A stretch of DNA of 64,000 nucleotides, from positions 310,001 through 374,000 of the forward strand of contig JABMLH010000001.1 of assembly GCA_013205085.1 (NCBI GenBank), written 5' to 3'. Shown piece after piece: positions 51,715 to 59,925 of the stretch (the stretch's first letter is position 1; every line of letters begins with the position of its first letter). The position numbers and the translations under genes were made by a program. Below the pieces are notes generated by a model, which saw only the letters and a program-made list of their open reading frames with translations, did not search any database and was not told the DNA's origin. The stretch is from Microbacteriaceae bacterium VKM Ac-2854. GTDB lineage: Bacteria; Actinomycetota; Actinomycetes; Actinomycetales; Microbacteriaceae.

Positions 51715-52733
51715 TGGTGCGCGCGTCGAGTGTGGTCGCCTCCGTCGTCGCGGGGGTGCTCGCCCTCGCCCAGCTGGGGGCGGGCGCGGCGGTCGCGACG
51801 ACCGTGGTGGCGCAATCACGCGATCTGCAGATCGCGATCGCCGACCAGGCGTCGGCGTCGGCGTTCGTCAGCGACGACACCATCGACTCGTTCGCTGAGC
51901 GCACCGCCATGACCGACCGCGGGCGCGCGCTCTACTACGCCTCGCATCCCTCCGTCGAACCGACCGCCGGATTCAACGAGCTCTGCGGCTACGCCCTCTC
52001 GGATGAGATCGTGCTCGGCTGCTACACCGGCACCGCGATCTACATCTCGGACGTCGAGAACGCCGACCTCGACGGCATCCGCGACGTGACCGCGGCGCAC
52101 GAGATGCTGCACGCGGCGTGGCAGCGCGAGACCGACGCGGAGCGCGCGCGGCTGTCGGAGCTGTTGGAGGCGGCCTACGCGGCGCTGCCCGACGACAGCG
52201 AGGTCGCTCAGCGCCTCGACCTCTACGCGACCAGCGGGCTGGGCGAGCGCGACAACGAGCTGCACTCCATCCTCGGCACGGAGGTCGCCGATCTCGGGCC
52301 CGAATTGGAGGCGCACTACGCGCAGTACTTCAACGACCGGAGCAAGGTGGTGACGCTGAACACCCAGTACGAGGCGGTGTTCACCGCGCTGGAGCAGCAG
52401 CTCGACGCACTCGTGGCGCAGATCGACGCGACCTACGACTCGCTCAACGCCCGCGTCGACGCGAACAACGCCGGATACGAGGCGCTGAACGTCGACATCG
52501 ACGACTTCAACGCCCGAGCCGACGCGGGCGACTTCTCGTCGCAGTCCGCCTTCGACGCGGAACGCTCCGCCCTCCTGGCCCGCGGCGATGCGCTCGACGC
52601 CGAACAGGCGCAGCTCAACACCGACATCGACGCCTACAAGGCGTTGCAGGACCAGCTCGCGGCGCTGAACGCCGACGCGGAGGCCCTGAACAAGTCGGTC
52701 GACTCGACCGTGGGCGGCCTCGGCGGGTTGTGA
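51714..52733 (+). CDS. Membrane-anchored coiled-coil protein with HEMLH motif
   Basis: A 339-residue protein of no named family. One N-terminal membrane helix (VVASVVAGVLALAQLGAGAAVATTVV, about 7-32). A globular part (about 55-175) contains two Cys (ELCGYALSDEIVLGCYTG) and VTAAHEMLHAAWQRE: HExxH, the zinc-peptidase signature, around residue 127. A long coiled coil fills about 180-330. It should face outside. A third zinc ligand is not obvious; a Glu/Asp-rich helix follows. Protease activity is inference from the motif. It is coupled to lysS by overlapping stop and start. Confidence 0.75.
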   Translation: MVRASSVVASVVAGVLALAQLGAGAAVATTVVAQSRDLQIAIADQASASAFVSDDTIDSFAERTAMTDRGRALYYASHPSVEPTAGFNELCGYALSDEIVLGCYTGTAIYISDVENADLDGIRDVTAAHEMLHAAWQRETDAERARLSELLEAAYAALPDDSEVAQRLDLYATSGLGERDNELHSILGTEVADLGPELEAHYAQYFNDRSKVVTLNTQYEAVFTALEQQLDALVAQIDATYDSLNARVDANNAGYEALNVDIDDFNARADAGDFSSQSAFDAERSALLARGDALDAEQAQLNTDIDAYKALQDQLAALNADAEALNKSVDSTVGGLGGL

Positions 52734-52751
52734 GGCGGGGGCGCGTGACTG

Positions 52752-52857
52752 AGGGCTGCTCGAACGAACTCTGACCAATGGTCGGGACAGTGAGTTCCGC
52801 GGAGTTTCGCGGGAATCGAGTCTCGGCAGCACGGTGCGATTCGTTTCAAGCAGCCCT
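52752..52857. repeat. Dispersed inverted-repeat element, copy B
   Basis: The ends are AGGGCTGCTCGAACG (52752-52766) and CGTTTCAAGCAGCCCT (52842-52857), the same terminal sequences as at 66-171. Flanking GTGACTG and TGAGTCAC extend the inverted repeat to about 16 bp with one mismatch. The 75-bp interior differs from copy A but also holds a TCCGCGGA-like palindrome. No coding frame. Confidence 0.7.
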
Positions 52858-52949
52858 GAGTCACGCCGCGTCGAATGACGGCGTCGGTTCGTCGCCAGAT
52901 TGCTCCGCGGACGTCTCCGTCTGCCTGCCTGGTCGGCAGGATCGTGTCG

Positions 52950-53810
52950 ATGGAACTCCTTGCCGCGATGCGCTCACTCGACGGCGTCGCGTTCGCTGCC
53001 GATCTCGATCGACTGGAGGTGTCATGGCGTTCGCTCGACAAAGAACTCGCGTCGGGGCGTGTCGTGAAGGCGCGCGGTGGCGTTTACTACCTCGACGGGC
53101 TCGATGACGACCTCGTTGCGGCAATCGCACTCGGTGGAAAGCTCGCGGGCGCCTCGGTGCTGGCTCGGTCCGGCGTCTGGTTGATGGACGAGAGCACGAA
53201 GCGGGTGCACGTGTGGGTGTCGCGACGCGCGCACCTCCGCGAGGCGCCCGGTCGCGTGACCCTGTTTCGTGACGAGGCCTGGTCCGGCGACGGCCGGCTC
53301 GAGGTCAGCGTGCTGCACGCCCTCCGCCACCTCGCCGTCGCCTGCCGGGACGACTCGGCGCAGGAGCAGCTCGTCGTCGCCGTCGAGTCGGCGCTGAACA
53401 AGCAGCTCATCGTGCTCGACGACCTCGGCATCCTCGCCCGCCGCGCTCCGCGCTCCGCGCAAGACGTGCTCGCCTTCGCGACCGATTCCGCCCAGAGCGG
53501 CCTCGAGAGCCTGGTCCGTTGGCGGTTGCACCGCATCGGCATCCCGAGCGAGGCGCAGGTGCGGATCGAAGGCGTCGGCGTCGCCGATCTGCGGGTCGGC
53601 CGCACACTGCTTCTCGAACTCAACGGCAAGGCGACCCACGACTTCGACGACGATCGAGAGCGCGACACCGAGACGGCGATCCGCGGCTACGCGACACTGC
53701 GCTTCTCGAAGAAGGGCATCCTGCGGCGTTGGCCCCGCTGCGAACTGGCGGTGCGCAACTACATGCACCTCGGCCTGCACGAACTGCCGCCACCGTCGGG
53801 CGTCACGTAG
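52950..53810 (+). CDS. AbiEi-like / DUF559 domain protein
   Basis: A 286-residue protein from the ATG at 52950 (a GTG at 52944 is possible). The N-terminal about 90 residues resemble the winged-helix AbiEi antitoxin type (VSWRSLDKELASGRVVKARG, GVYYLDGLDDDLVAAIALGG, SVLARSGVWL). The C-terminal about 100 residues resemble DUF559/very-short-patch endonucleases: LVRWRLHRIGIPSEAQVRIE, GVADLRVGRTLLLELNGKAT, HDFDDDRERDTETAIRGY, with Asp-(x)n-Glu-x-(Asn)-Gly-Lys of the nuclease fold. No AbiEii partner follows. It might be a defence or stand-alone nuclease; unproven. Confidence 0.75.
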   Translation: MELLAAMRSLDGVAFAADLDRLEVSWRSLDKELASGRVVKARGGVYYLDGLDDDLVAAIALGGKLAGASVLARSGVWLMDESTKRVHVWVSRRAHLREAPGRVTLFRDEAWSGDGRLEVSVLHALRHLAVACRDDSAQEQLVVAVESALNKQLIVLDDLGILARRAPRSAQDVLAFATDSAQSGLESLVRWRLHRIGIPSEAQVRIEGVGVADLRVGRTLLLELNGKATHDFDDDRERDTETAIRGYATLRFSKKGILRRWPRCELAVRNYMHLGLHELPPPSGVT

Positions 53811-53822
53811 GCTGTACGCATC

Positions 53823-54002
53823 ATGGACTTCGAACTCTGGAATCAGGGACTCTGGGCGCTCGCGCCGACCGTCCTCATCGGCCTCCTGTTCTGGTTCATC
53901 ATGCGCGCGATCCTGCGCTCCGACCGCAACGAGCGCCGTGCCTACGATCGCATCGAGGCGGAGGAACGCGCCAAGCTCGGCCTGCCCCCGCGCGACGCGT
54001 AA
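53823..54002 (+). CDS. Small single-helix membrane protein
   Basis: A 59-residue gene: ATG at 53823, TAA at 54000. It reads LWALAPTVLIGLLFWFIMRAIL (one membrane helix, about 11-32) then RSDRNERRAYDRIEAEERAK, a charged helix, and LGLPPRDA. Composition, GC-rich third positions and place just before cls (18-bp gap) support a real gene. Similar short proteins precede phospholipase-D genes in related genera, from memory. Function unknown. Confidence 0.75.
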   Translation: MDFELWNQGLWALAPTVLIGLLFWFIMRAILRSDRNERRAYDRIEAEERAKLGLPPRDA

Positions 54003-54020
54003 GCCCGGGCCGATCCGAGG

Positions 54021-55493
54021 ATGCCGTTCGACATCACGCTGAACTTCGCGTTCTTCGTCCTCCTGCTCGACATCGTCATCCGCGTCACCGCGATCATCGT
54101 TGTGCCCCGCAACCGCCGCCCCACCACTGGGCTGGCCTGGTTGATGGCGATCTTCCTGATCCCCTACGTCGGCGTCATCGCCTTCCTGCTGCTGGGCAGC
54201 TTCAAGCTGCCGAAGAAGCGCCGGCGCAAGCAGCACGAGATCAACCGCTTCATTCTCGAGTCCACCGAGGGCATCGACCGCGTCGCGCGCGACCACCCCT
54301 GGCCAGAGTGGCTCGAGTCGGTCGTCACGCTGAACCGCAACCTCGGCGCGATGCCGCTGGTCGGCGGCAACGACGCGCAGCTGCAGGGCGGCTACGAGGA
54401 GACCATCCAGGCGATGGCGGATGAGATCGATCGCGCGCGCCGCTACGTGCACGTCGAGTTCTACATCCTCGCCGCCGACAAGACGACGGCGCCCTTCTTC
54501 GACGCGCTCGACCGCGCGACCGCCCGCGGCGTGACCGTGCGCATCCTGCTCGATCACATCGCGTCCATCCGCGTGCCCGGCTACCCGAGCCACACCCTCA
54601 AGCGGCTGAAGAAGCTGGAGAAGGCCGGCGCCCGCTGGGCTTACATGCTGCCGGTGCGCCCCTGGCGCTGGCAGTACCAGCGCCCCGATCTACGCAACCA
54701 CCGCAAGCTGCTCGTCGTCGACGGCAACTCCGCCTTCATGGGCTCGCAGAACGTGGTCGACTCCAGCTACAACAAGCGCGGCAACAAGCGCCGCGGCCTG
54801 CACTGGAAGGATCTGATGGTGCGCCTCGAGGGCCCCATCGTGCAGGGTGTGAACGCGATCTTCATCACCGACTGGTACTCCGAGACGGATGAGCTGCTGC
54901 TGCGCGAGGCCGAGCCGATGCAGGCGCTGCAGCGTCGCGACACGATCGACTGCCAGGTGGTGCCGAGCGGGCCGGGCTTCGCGGGCGAGAACAACCTGCG
55001 GCTCTTCCTCGCACTGCTCTATGCGGCGCAGAAGTCGATCATCATCACCAGCCCGTACTTCGTGCCGGATGAGTCGATGCTCTACGCGATCACCACCGCG
55101 ACCCGCCGCGGTGTGCACGTCGAGCTCTTCGTCTCCGAGGTGGGTGACCAGGCTCTCGTCTACCACGCCCAGCGTTCGTACTACGAGGCGCTGCTCACCG
55201 CGGGCGTGCGGATCTGGATGTACCGCAAGCCCACGATCCTGCACGCGAAGCATTTCACGATCGATGACGACGTGGCCGTGATCGGTTCCTCCAACATGGA
55301 CATGCGCTCGTTCAGCCTCAACCTCGAGGTCTCGCTGATGGTGCGCGGCGCTGAGTTCGTCGAGGATCTCCGCGAGGTGCAGCAGGCGTACCGCGAGGCC
55401 TCCCGCGAGCTCACCCTCCGCGAGTGGCGCCGGCAGCCGCTGCGCTCCACCGTCCTCGACAACCTCGCGCGCCTCACCTCCGCCCTCCAATAG
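54021..55493 (+). CDS. cls: Cardiolipin synthase
   Basis: A 490-residue membrane phospholipase-D-type enzyme joining phosphatidylglycerol molecules. Two N-terminal helices (FAFFVLLLDIVIRVTAIIVV; GLAWLMAIFLIPYVGVIAFLLLG) include the PLDc_N segment. The two HKD motifs are intact: NHRKLLVVDGNSAFMGSQN (about 231-249) and HAKHFTIDDDVAVIGSSNMD (about 411-430). Length is standard. Its TAG stop forms part of a perfect hairpin. The small membrane gene upstream is probably co-transcribed. Confidence 0.95.
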   Translation: MPFDITLNFAFFVLLLDIVIRVTAIIVVPRNRRPTTGLAWLMAIFLIPYVGVIAFLLLGSFKLPKKRRRKQHEINRFILESTEGIDRVARDHPWPEWLESVVTLNRNLGAMPLVGGNDAQLQGGYEETIQAMADEIDRARRYVHVEFYILAADKTTAPFFDALDRATARGVTVRILLDHIASIRVPGYPSHTLKRLKKLEKAGARWAYMLPVRPWRWQYQRPDLRNHRKLLVVDGNSAFMGSQNVVDSSYNKRGNKRRGLHWKDLMVRLEGPIVQGVNAIFITDWYSETDELLLREAEPMQALQRRDTIDCQVVPSGPGFAGENNLRLFLALLYAAQKSIIITSPYFVPDESMLYAITTATRRGVHVELFVSEVGDQALVYHAQRSYYEALLTAGVRIWMYRKPTILHAKHFTIDDDVAVIGSSNMDMRSFSLNLEVSLMVRGAEFVEDLREVQQAYREASRELTLREWRRQPLRSTVLDNLARLTSALQ

Positions 55494-55539
55494 CGAAAAG
55501 TTGCAGCCCCGGCGGGCCGAGGGCTGCAACTTTTCGCTA
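55491..55539. repeat. Perfect 19-bp inverted repeat overlapping the cls stop
   Basis: TAGCGAAAAGTTGCAGCCC at 55491-55509 pairs perfectly with 55521-55539 around an 11-nt loop. It starts with the TAG stop of cls. A T run in the right arm (ACTTTTCG) and convergent neighbours suggest a two-sided terminator. The next 70 bp have a doubled GAAGGGGTCAGGGGCGC. Confidence 0.8.
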
Positions 55540-55611
55540 GAGGGTGGGCGCGCCAGAGGGGCCCGGGCGCCGGAGGCCCGGGCGCGGAAGGGGTCAGGGG
55601 CGCCGAAGGGG

Positions 55612-56346
55612 TCAGGGGCGCTCGAACCAGCCGCGCGGGTGGGGGTCGGCCGTCAAAGCGCGGCGCGGGGCGCGCGGGGCGGCCCAGCGGACGCCGTTAG
55701 CCAGGACGCGGCGGATGTCGGGGTGGTGGTAGACCGGGTACTCCTGGTCGCCGGGCGAGAAGTAGAACACCTTGCCCAGGCCCCGGGTGTAGGTCACGCC
55801 CGAGCGGAACACCTCGCCGCCGGTGAAGCCGGAGACGAAGACCAGCTCCTCCGGGGTCGGGATGTCGAAGTGCTCGCCGTACATCTCCTGCTCGTCGATG
55901 ATGATCGGGTTCGGCACGCCCTCGGCGATCGGATGCGTCGGCGTCAGCGTCCAGACCAGCTCGCGATCGCCGTCGTTGCGCCACTTCAGCGAGCACGTGG
56001 TGCCCATCAACCGCGTGAAGATCTTGGAGTAGTGACCCGAGTGCAGCACCAGGATGCCCATCCCGGCGAGCACGTGGCGGTGCACGCGCTCGGCGACCTC
56101 GTCCGCCACCTGCTCGTGCCCGATGTGGCCCCACCAGAGCAGCACGTCGGTCGCGGCGAGCCGCTCCTCCGTCAGCCCGTGCTCCGGATCCGTCAGCACC
56201 GCCGTCTCCACGGTGGCCTCGTCGCCGAACGCCTCGCGCAGCCCGTCGGCGATCACCGTGTGGATGCCGTTCGGGTAGTGCTCACGCACGCGCTCGTCGC
56301 CGCGGGTCTCGTGGATGTTCTCGTTCCAGACCAGGATGCGGGTCAT
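55612..56346 (-). CDS. ThuA-domain protein
   Basis: A 244-residue ThuA (class I glutamine-amidotransferase-like) protein: ILVWNENIHETRGDERVREHYPNG, DVLLWWGHIGHEQV, GMGILVLHSGHYSKIF and YGEHFDIPTPEELVFVS. Such proteins act with Gfo/Idh/MocA dehydrogenases on sugars such as trehalose or disaccharide 3-keto derivatives. The ATG overlaps the stop of the dehydrogenase gene by 4 nt. Catalytic details are not settled for the family. Confidence 0.9.
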   Translation of the reverse strand: MTRILVWNENIHETRGDERVREHYPNGIHTVIADGLREAFGDEATVETAVLTDPEHGLTEERLAATDVLLWWGHIGHEQVADEVAERVHRHVLAGMGILVLHSGHYSKIFTRLMGTTCSLKWRNDGDRELVWTLTPTHPIAEGVPNPIIIDEQEMYGEHFDIPTPEELVFVSGFTGGEVFRSGVTYTRGLGKVFYFSPGDQEYPVYHHPDIRRVLANGVRWAAPRAPRRALTADPHPRGWFERP

Positions 56347-57443
56347 GACAGCTCTCCTTCGGAGGCGACCGCGATCTCGCGGCCTTCTGCGGCGGATCGG
56401 TAGATGGCATCGACCACGTTGCTGCGGTGCAGCGCGTAGTCGCCGTAGCTGAAGTCGCCCGAGCGGATGCTCGCGAGGAACTCCGCGATCACGCTCTGGT
56501 GGTGACCGGCCGGCACCGGCACGTCCGGCGTGGTGACGGCGGGAGCGCCGGCCACGTCGCCGTAGATGGTGACGGTGCCTTCGGTGGCGTAGTTCGCGAT
56601 GCCCAGGCGCACGCCTCCGGTGGCGCCGAGCAGCTCGACCTCGATGTCCTCGAAGACCTTCGAATAGGAGGCCCACGAGGCTTCGAGCTGCATGCTGGTG
56701 CCGTCGTCGAATCGCAGGAGGGCGGAGGCGAAGTCCTCGACCTCGAAGGCGGAGTTCAGGGCCTGGATGCTGCCGCCCGTGGTGCGTCCGCCGCGCCCGG
56801 CGCTGCCGAGGTGGTTGTAGGCCACTGCCGAGACGCTGGTGACCCGCGGTTCGCCCAGCAGGTACAGCGTGATGTCGAGCACGTGCGAGCCGAGGTCGAT
56901 CAGCGGCCCGCCGCCCGACATCGCCTTGTTGGTGAACCAGGAGCCCATGCCGGGCACGCCGGTGCGGCGCAACCAGGAGGCGCGGGAGTGGTACACCGTG
57001 CCGAGCGGGCGGTCGGCGAGGTAGTGGTGCAGGTACTGCACGTCGGCCCGGCGGCGGTGGTTGTACGCGACCTCCAGGACGCGGTCGTTGGCCCGCGCGG
57101 CGGCGACCATCTCGGCCGCGAGGGCCCCCGTGGTGGCGAGCGGCTTCTCGCAGAAGACGTGCTTGCCCGAGTTCAGCGCCGCCATCGCGATCGAATGGTG
57201 CAGGTCGTTCGGCACACCGATCGACACGATGTCGAGATCGTCGCGGGCGACCAGATCCTCCCAGTCCGCGTAGAGGTTCGGCACACCGCGGCTGGCGCCG
57301 AGTTCGTGCAGCCGCGCCTCCTCCTTTCCGGCGAGGGCGACGACCGTCGCGCCGGGCAGGGCGGTGAAGGCGTCGAGGTGCGTGGTGCCGGCGAAGCCGA
57401 GGCCCACCACCCCTACGCGCAGTTCGGTGGATTCCGAGGTCAT
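56343..57443 (-). CDS. Gfo/Idh/MocA-family oxidoreductase
   Basis: A 366-residue NAD(P)-dependent sugar dehydrogenase-like enzyme. N-terminal Rossmann motif VGVVGLGFAGTTHLDAF (about 9-25), DIVSIGVPNDLHHSIAMAAL and the catalytic-region EKPLATT (Lys, about 98). The C-terminal alpha/beta domain has VAYNHRRRADVQYLHHYLAD and GSHVLDITLYLLGEP (His). It likely oxidises a sugar or inositol; substrate unknown. It is first in a two-gene operon with the ThuA protein. The 120 bp upstream may hold its promoter. Confidence 0.9.
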   Translation of the reverse strand: MTSESTELRVGVVGLGFAGTTHLDAFTALPGATVVALAGKEEARLHELGASRGVPNLYADWEDLVARDDLDIVSIGVPNDLHHSIAMAALNSGKHVFCEKPLATTGALAAEMVAAARANDRVLEVAYNHRRRADVQYLHHYLADRPLGTVYHSRASWLRRTGVPGMGSWFTNKAMSGGGPLIDLGSHVLDITLYLLGEPRVTSVSAVAYNHLGSAGRGGRTTGGSIQALNSAFEVEDFASALLRFDDGTSMQLEASWASYSKVFEDIEVELLGATGGVRLGIANYATEGTVTIYGDVAGAPAVTTPDVPVPAGHHQSVIAEFLASIRSGDFSYGDYALHRSNVVDAIYRSAAEGREIAVASEGELS

Positions 57444-57566
57444 AGAGCTTCTCCTGGATGAGTGGACGTCGCTGTCGTCGTCAACCGTAGCGCGCGCGGC
57501 GCTCGAATCGATTCGACACTTGATTCGGCAACCCTATCAACTCGAGCCCCGGTTCGGGAGACGCGC

Positions 57567-58550
57567 TCAGCCGCGGGGCTTGAGGCGCACGGTCGGCAGC
57601 GCGGGAGCGGGGAGGGCCGCGCCCGGGTAGCCGGCGACGGTGCCGAAGCGGCCGTACGGATCCGCGCCGTTGATCACCTCGTGCTGCCAATCGGCGCGCG
57701 CCTGCGCGACGTCGTTGTGGTTGCGGCCGACGAAGTTCCACCACATCACCAGCTGTTCGCCGAGCGGCTCGCCGCCGATGAGCACCGCCCGCGCTCCCTC
57801 CGGCCCCGCGGTCACCGTCAGTGCCGCGGATCCGTACGCGATGTAGCCGAGATCGGGCGCGGCGACCTCGGTGCCCTCGACGGTGAGCGGCCCGCGGTCG
57901 ACGATCAGCCCGTGTTCGAACGCCGGACTCACCGGCAGCGTCACGGTGGCGCCCGGCTCCAGGTCGAGCTGGGCGGCGACGAGCGGGCTGAAGGTGGTCG
58001 CGGCGACGGATGCCCCCAGCAGCGATCCGACGAACACCCGCACCTCGGCGCCGTCGAGCGTCACGAGCACACCGTCGTGGTGCTCGAAGAACGGCGCGAT
58101 CGCTCGGGATCCCTCGGGCAACGCGACCCAGAGCTGCACGCCGTGCAGCATCCGCACCCGGCCCGTCGACACCTCCGAGTGCGCGATCCCGCGCCCCGCC
58201 GTCATCAGGTTGAGCTGGCCGGGCCGCACCAGGGCGAGGCTGCCGACGCTGTCGCGGTGTTCGATCTCGCCGCTGAACAGCCAGCTCACGGTCTGCAGGC
58301 CGATGTGCGGATGCGGCGGCACGTCCATCCCGGAGCCCTGGGACACGTCCACCGGGCCGTAGTGGTCGGCGAAGCACCAGGCGCCGATGGTGGAGCGGGC
58401 GCGCTGGGGGAGGGTGCGGCGCACCTCGATCGCGCGGGCGCCGCCGAGCGGCACCTGCCGGGCCTCGAGTACCTCGACCGCGCGCACGACGTCGATGGGC
58501 GAGGTGCAGTCCACCAGCGTCTCCGCAGGGCGCTCCTCCAGGTTGCTCAT
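57567..58550 (-). CDS. Pirin-family protein
   Basis: A 327-residue bicupin. The N-terminal pirin domain shows DHYGPVDVSQGSGMDVPPHPHIGLQTVSWLFSGEIEHRDSVG across about 68-108 (His ligands in PHPHIGLQT and EIEHRDS), then GQLNLMTAGRGIAHSE. The second cupin has GEPLGEQLVMWWNFVGRN, typical of the pirin C-terminal domain. Pirins bind a metal and some act as quercetinases or redox sensors. Monocistronic. Confidence 0.92.
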   Translation of the reverse strand: MSNLEERPAETLVDCTSPIDVVRAVEVLEARQVPLGGARAIEVRRTLPQRARSTIGAWCFADHYGPVDVSQGSGMDVPPHPHIGLQTVSWLFSGEIEHRDSVGSLALVRPGQLNLMTAGRGIAHSEVSTGRVRMLHGVQLWVALPEGSRAIAPFFEHHDGVLVTLDGAEVRVFVGSLLGASVAATTFSPLVAAQLDLEPGATVTLPVSPAFEHGLIVDRGPLTVEGTEVAAPDLGYIAYGSAALTVTAGPEGARAVLIGGEPLGEQLVMWWNFVGRNHNDVAQARADWQHEVINGADPYGRFGTVAGYPGAALPAPALPTVRLKPRG

Positions 58551-58588
58551 GCGCGAAGTCTATGCCTGTGCATGGATCGGCGCGCGGC

Positions 58589-59440
58589 TCAGTGCCGACG
58601 CAGGTGCTCCGCGTTCAGGGCCTCGAGTTCGGCGTCACTGAGTTCGTCGATCGCCCGCGCGTCCCGCGCATCCGACCGCCGCCAGCGGATGAACAGCAGG
58701 ACCAGCACGGGGATGTCGGCGATCTCGGCGATGAACCAGAGCAGGTCGCCCGAGAGGTGCTGATCGACCAGTGGAGCGGGGAACCAGGCCGGCCCGACGG
58801 AGGCGGCGGTGTCGAACAGGGTGTCGTTGATCCGCAGCAGGATGCCGGGAATCGCATCGAGTACCAGCTCGACGAAGGCGAGCAGGAACTCGGCGGTGAG
58901 GAAGAGGCTGCTACGCCGTCGGGAGTCCTCCGCCATCGGCAGCACGAGGGCGAGGCCGAGCAGCGGCACAACGACGGTGATCGCGTTCTGCGCGAGCGCG
59001 CTGCTGCGCAGCACCGCCGCGAGCGGCGTCAGCAGCAGGAGGAACACCCCGGCGGCGAAGAGCGTCGCGAAGATCGCGTTGCCCGTGATCCGCACCGGGG
59101 TCGAGCCGAGCATCCGCTCCAAGCGGGCGCGCCCGGGTGGGCGCAGCGCCGCGCCGGCGAGCGCGATCGGCCGCCCCGCGGCGAGCAGCCCCGGCACCAC
59201 GAACAGCAGCAGTGCGATCCGGGTCGAGAACGCCCAACGCAGCTCGGCGGAGTAGACGCCGAGAAAGCCGCACTGCACGAGGATGAACGCGGCGAGTCCG
59301 AGGGAGAACAGGGCCGTCCGAGCATGCGGCCACGGGTTGCCGCGCAGCGCTCGCGCGTACAGCGCCGCGGCGATCACCGCGGCGCCGAGCGCTAACGGAT
59401 CCAAGCGCCAGGCGCCGAGGATCACAGCGGCGTCGGGCAC
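58589..59440 (-). CDS. Cytochrome c oxidase assembly (CtaG-like) membrane protein
   Basis: A 283-residue protein with seven predicted helices, e.g. TALFSLGLAAFILVQCGFLGVY, RIALLLFVVPGLLAAGRPIAL, IFATLFAAGVFLLLLTPLAAVL, and a region DQHLSGDLLWFIAEIADIPVLVLLFIRW. The last segment, (D)Q.LgG...W..gei..ip, is characteristic of caa3-type oxidase assembly factors. A role in copper delivery to the oxidase is known for the family but not shown here. The C-terminus ends with a charged tail. The 266-bp gap up to 59706 contains no gene I can support. Confidence 0.82.
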   Translation of the reverse strand: MPDAAVILGAWRLDPLALGAAVIAAALYARALRGNPWPHARTALFSLGLAAFILVQCGFLGVYSAELRWAFSTRIALLLFVVPGLLAAGRPIALAGAALRPPGRARLERMLGSTPVRITGNAIFATLFAAGVFLLLLTPLAAVLRSSALAQNAITVVVPLLGLALVLPMAEDSRRRSSLFLTAEFLLAFVELVLDAIPGILLRINDTLFDTAASVGPAWFPAPLVDQHLSGDLLWFIAEIADIPVLVLLFIRWRRSDARDARAIDELSDAELEALNAEHLRRH

Positions 59441-59706
59441 GACGTCAGTATCGCGGGCGCCGCCGACCGTCCGATCGGGGTCGCCTCGTCACCTTCGCAG
59501 GAACGAGCTCCGACCCGCCGGTCGACGGGCTCCGCACTGCCGGACGCCGATACGCCTCGCGGTGAGGCGCACGAGCGAACACCTGGGCTGCTCTCAGCGA
59601 CGGCACCGTCGAGGGTGCGCTGCAGATCCCCGCGATTCCGCGGACCTGGCCGACCTGGCCACGGGTGCCGATTCTTCACGGCAGCCCACGTGTTCGCTCG
59701 CGCGGG

Positions 59707-59925
59707 TCACCCTCGAACCAGCAGCTCGCCCGGCTCGCACTCCAAGGCGTCGCAGATCGCCGCCAGCGTCGAGAACCGGATCGCCCGCGCCCGGTCGTTC
59801 TTCAGTACCGAGAGGTTCACCACGCTCACGCCCACCAGCTCGCTGAGCCGGGTCAGCGTCATGCCGCGCGCCTCCAGCAGTTCGTCGAGCCGGCAGTGGA
59901 TGTCGCCGGCGGCCTCCGCGGGCAT
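59707..59925 (-). CDS. Small XRE/Cro-type regulator
   Basis: A 72-residue YozG-type helix-turn-helix protein: LDELLEARGMTLTRLSELVGVSVVNLSVLKNDRARAIRFSTLAAICDALECEPGELL, spread over about 13-69. Its start overlaps the stop of the DUF2975 gene (TGATG). Such regulator and DUF2975 membrane-protein pairs form small operons of unknown function. Confidence 0.88.
   Translation of the reverse strand: MPAEAAGDIHCRLDELLEARGMTLTRLSELVGVSVVNLSVLKNDRARAIRFSTLAAICDALECEPGELLVRG

Noticed and set aside
48304-51819. Very long minus-strand frame of 1171 codons
   Set aside because: It is antisense to DUF2520, panC and lysS, all firmly identified; long antisense frames are normal at this GC content.
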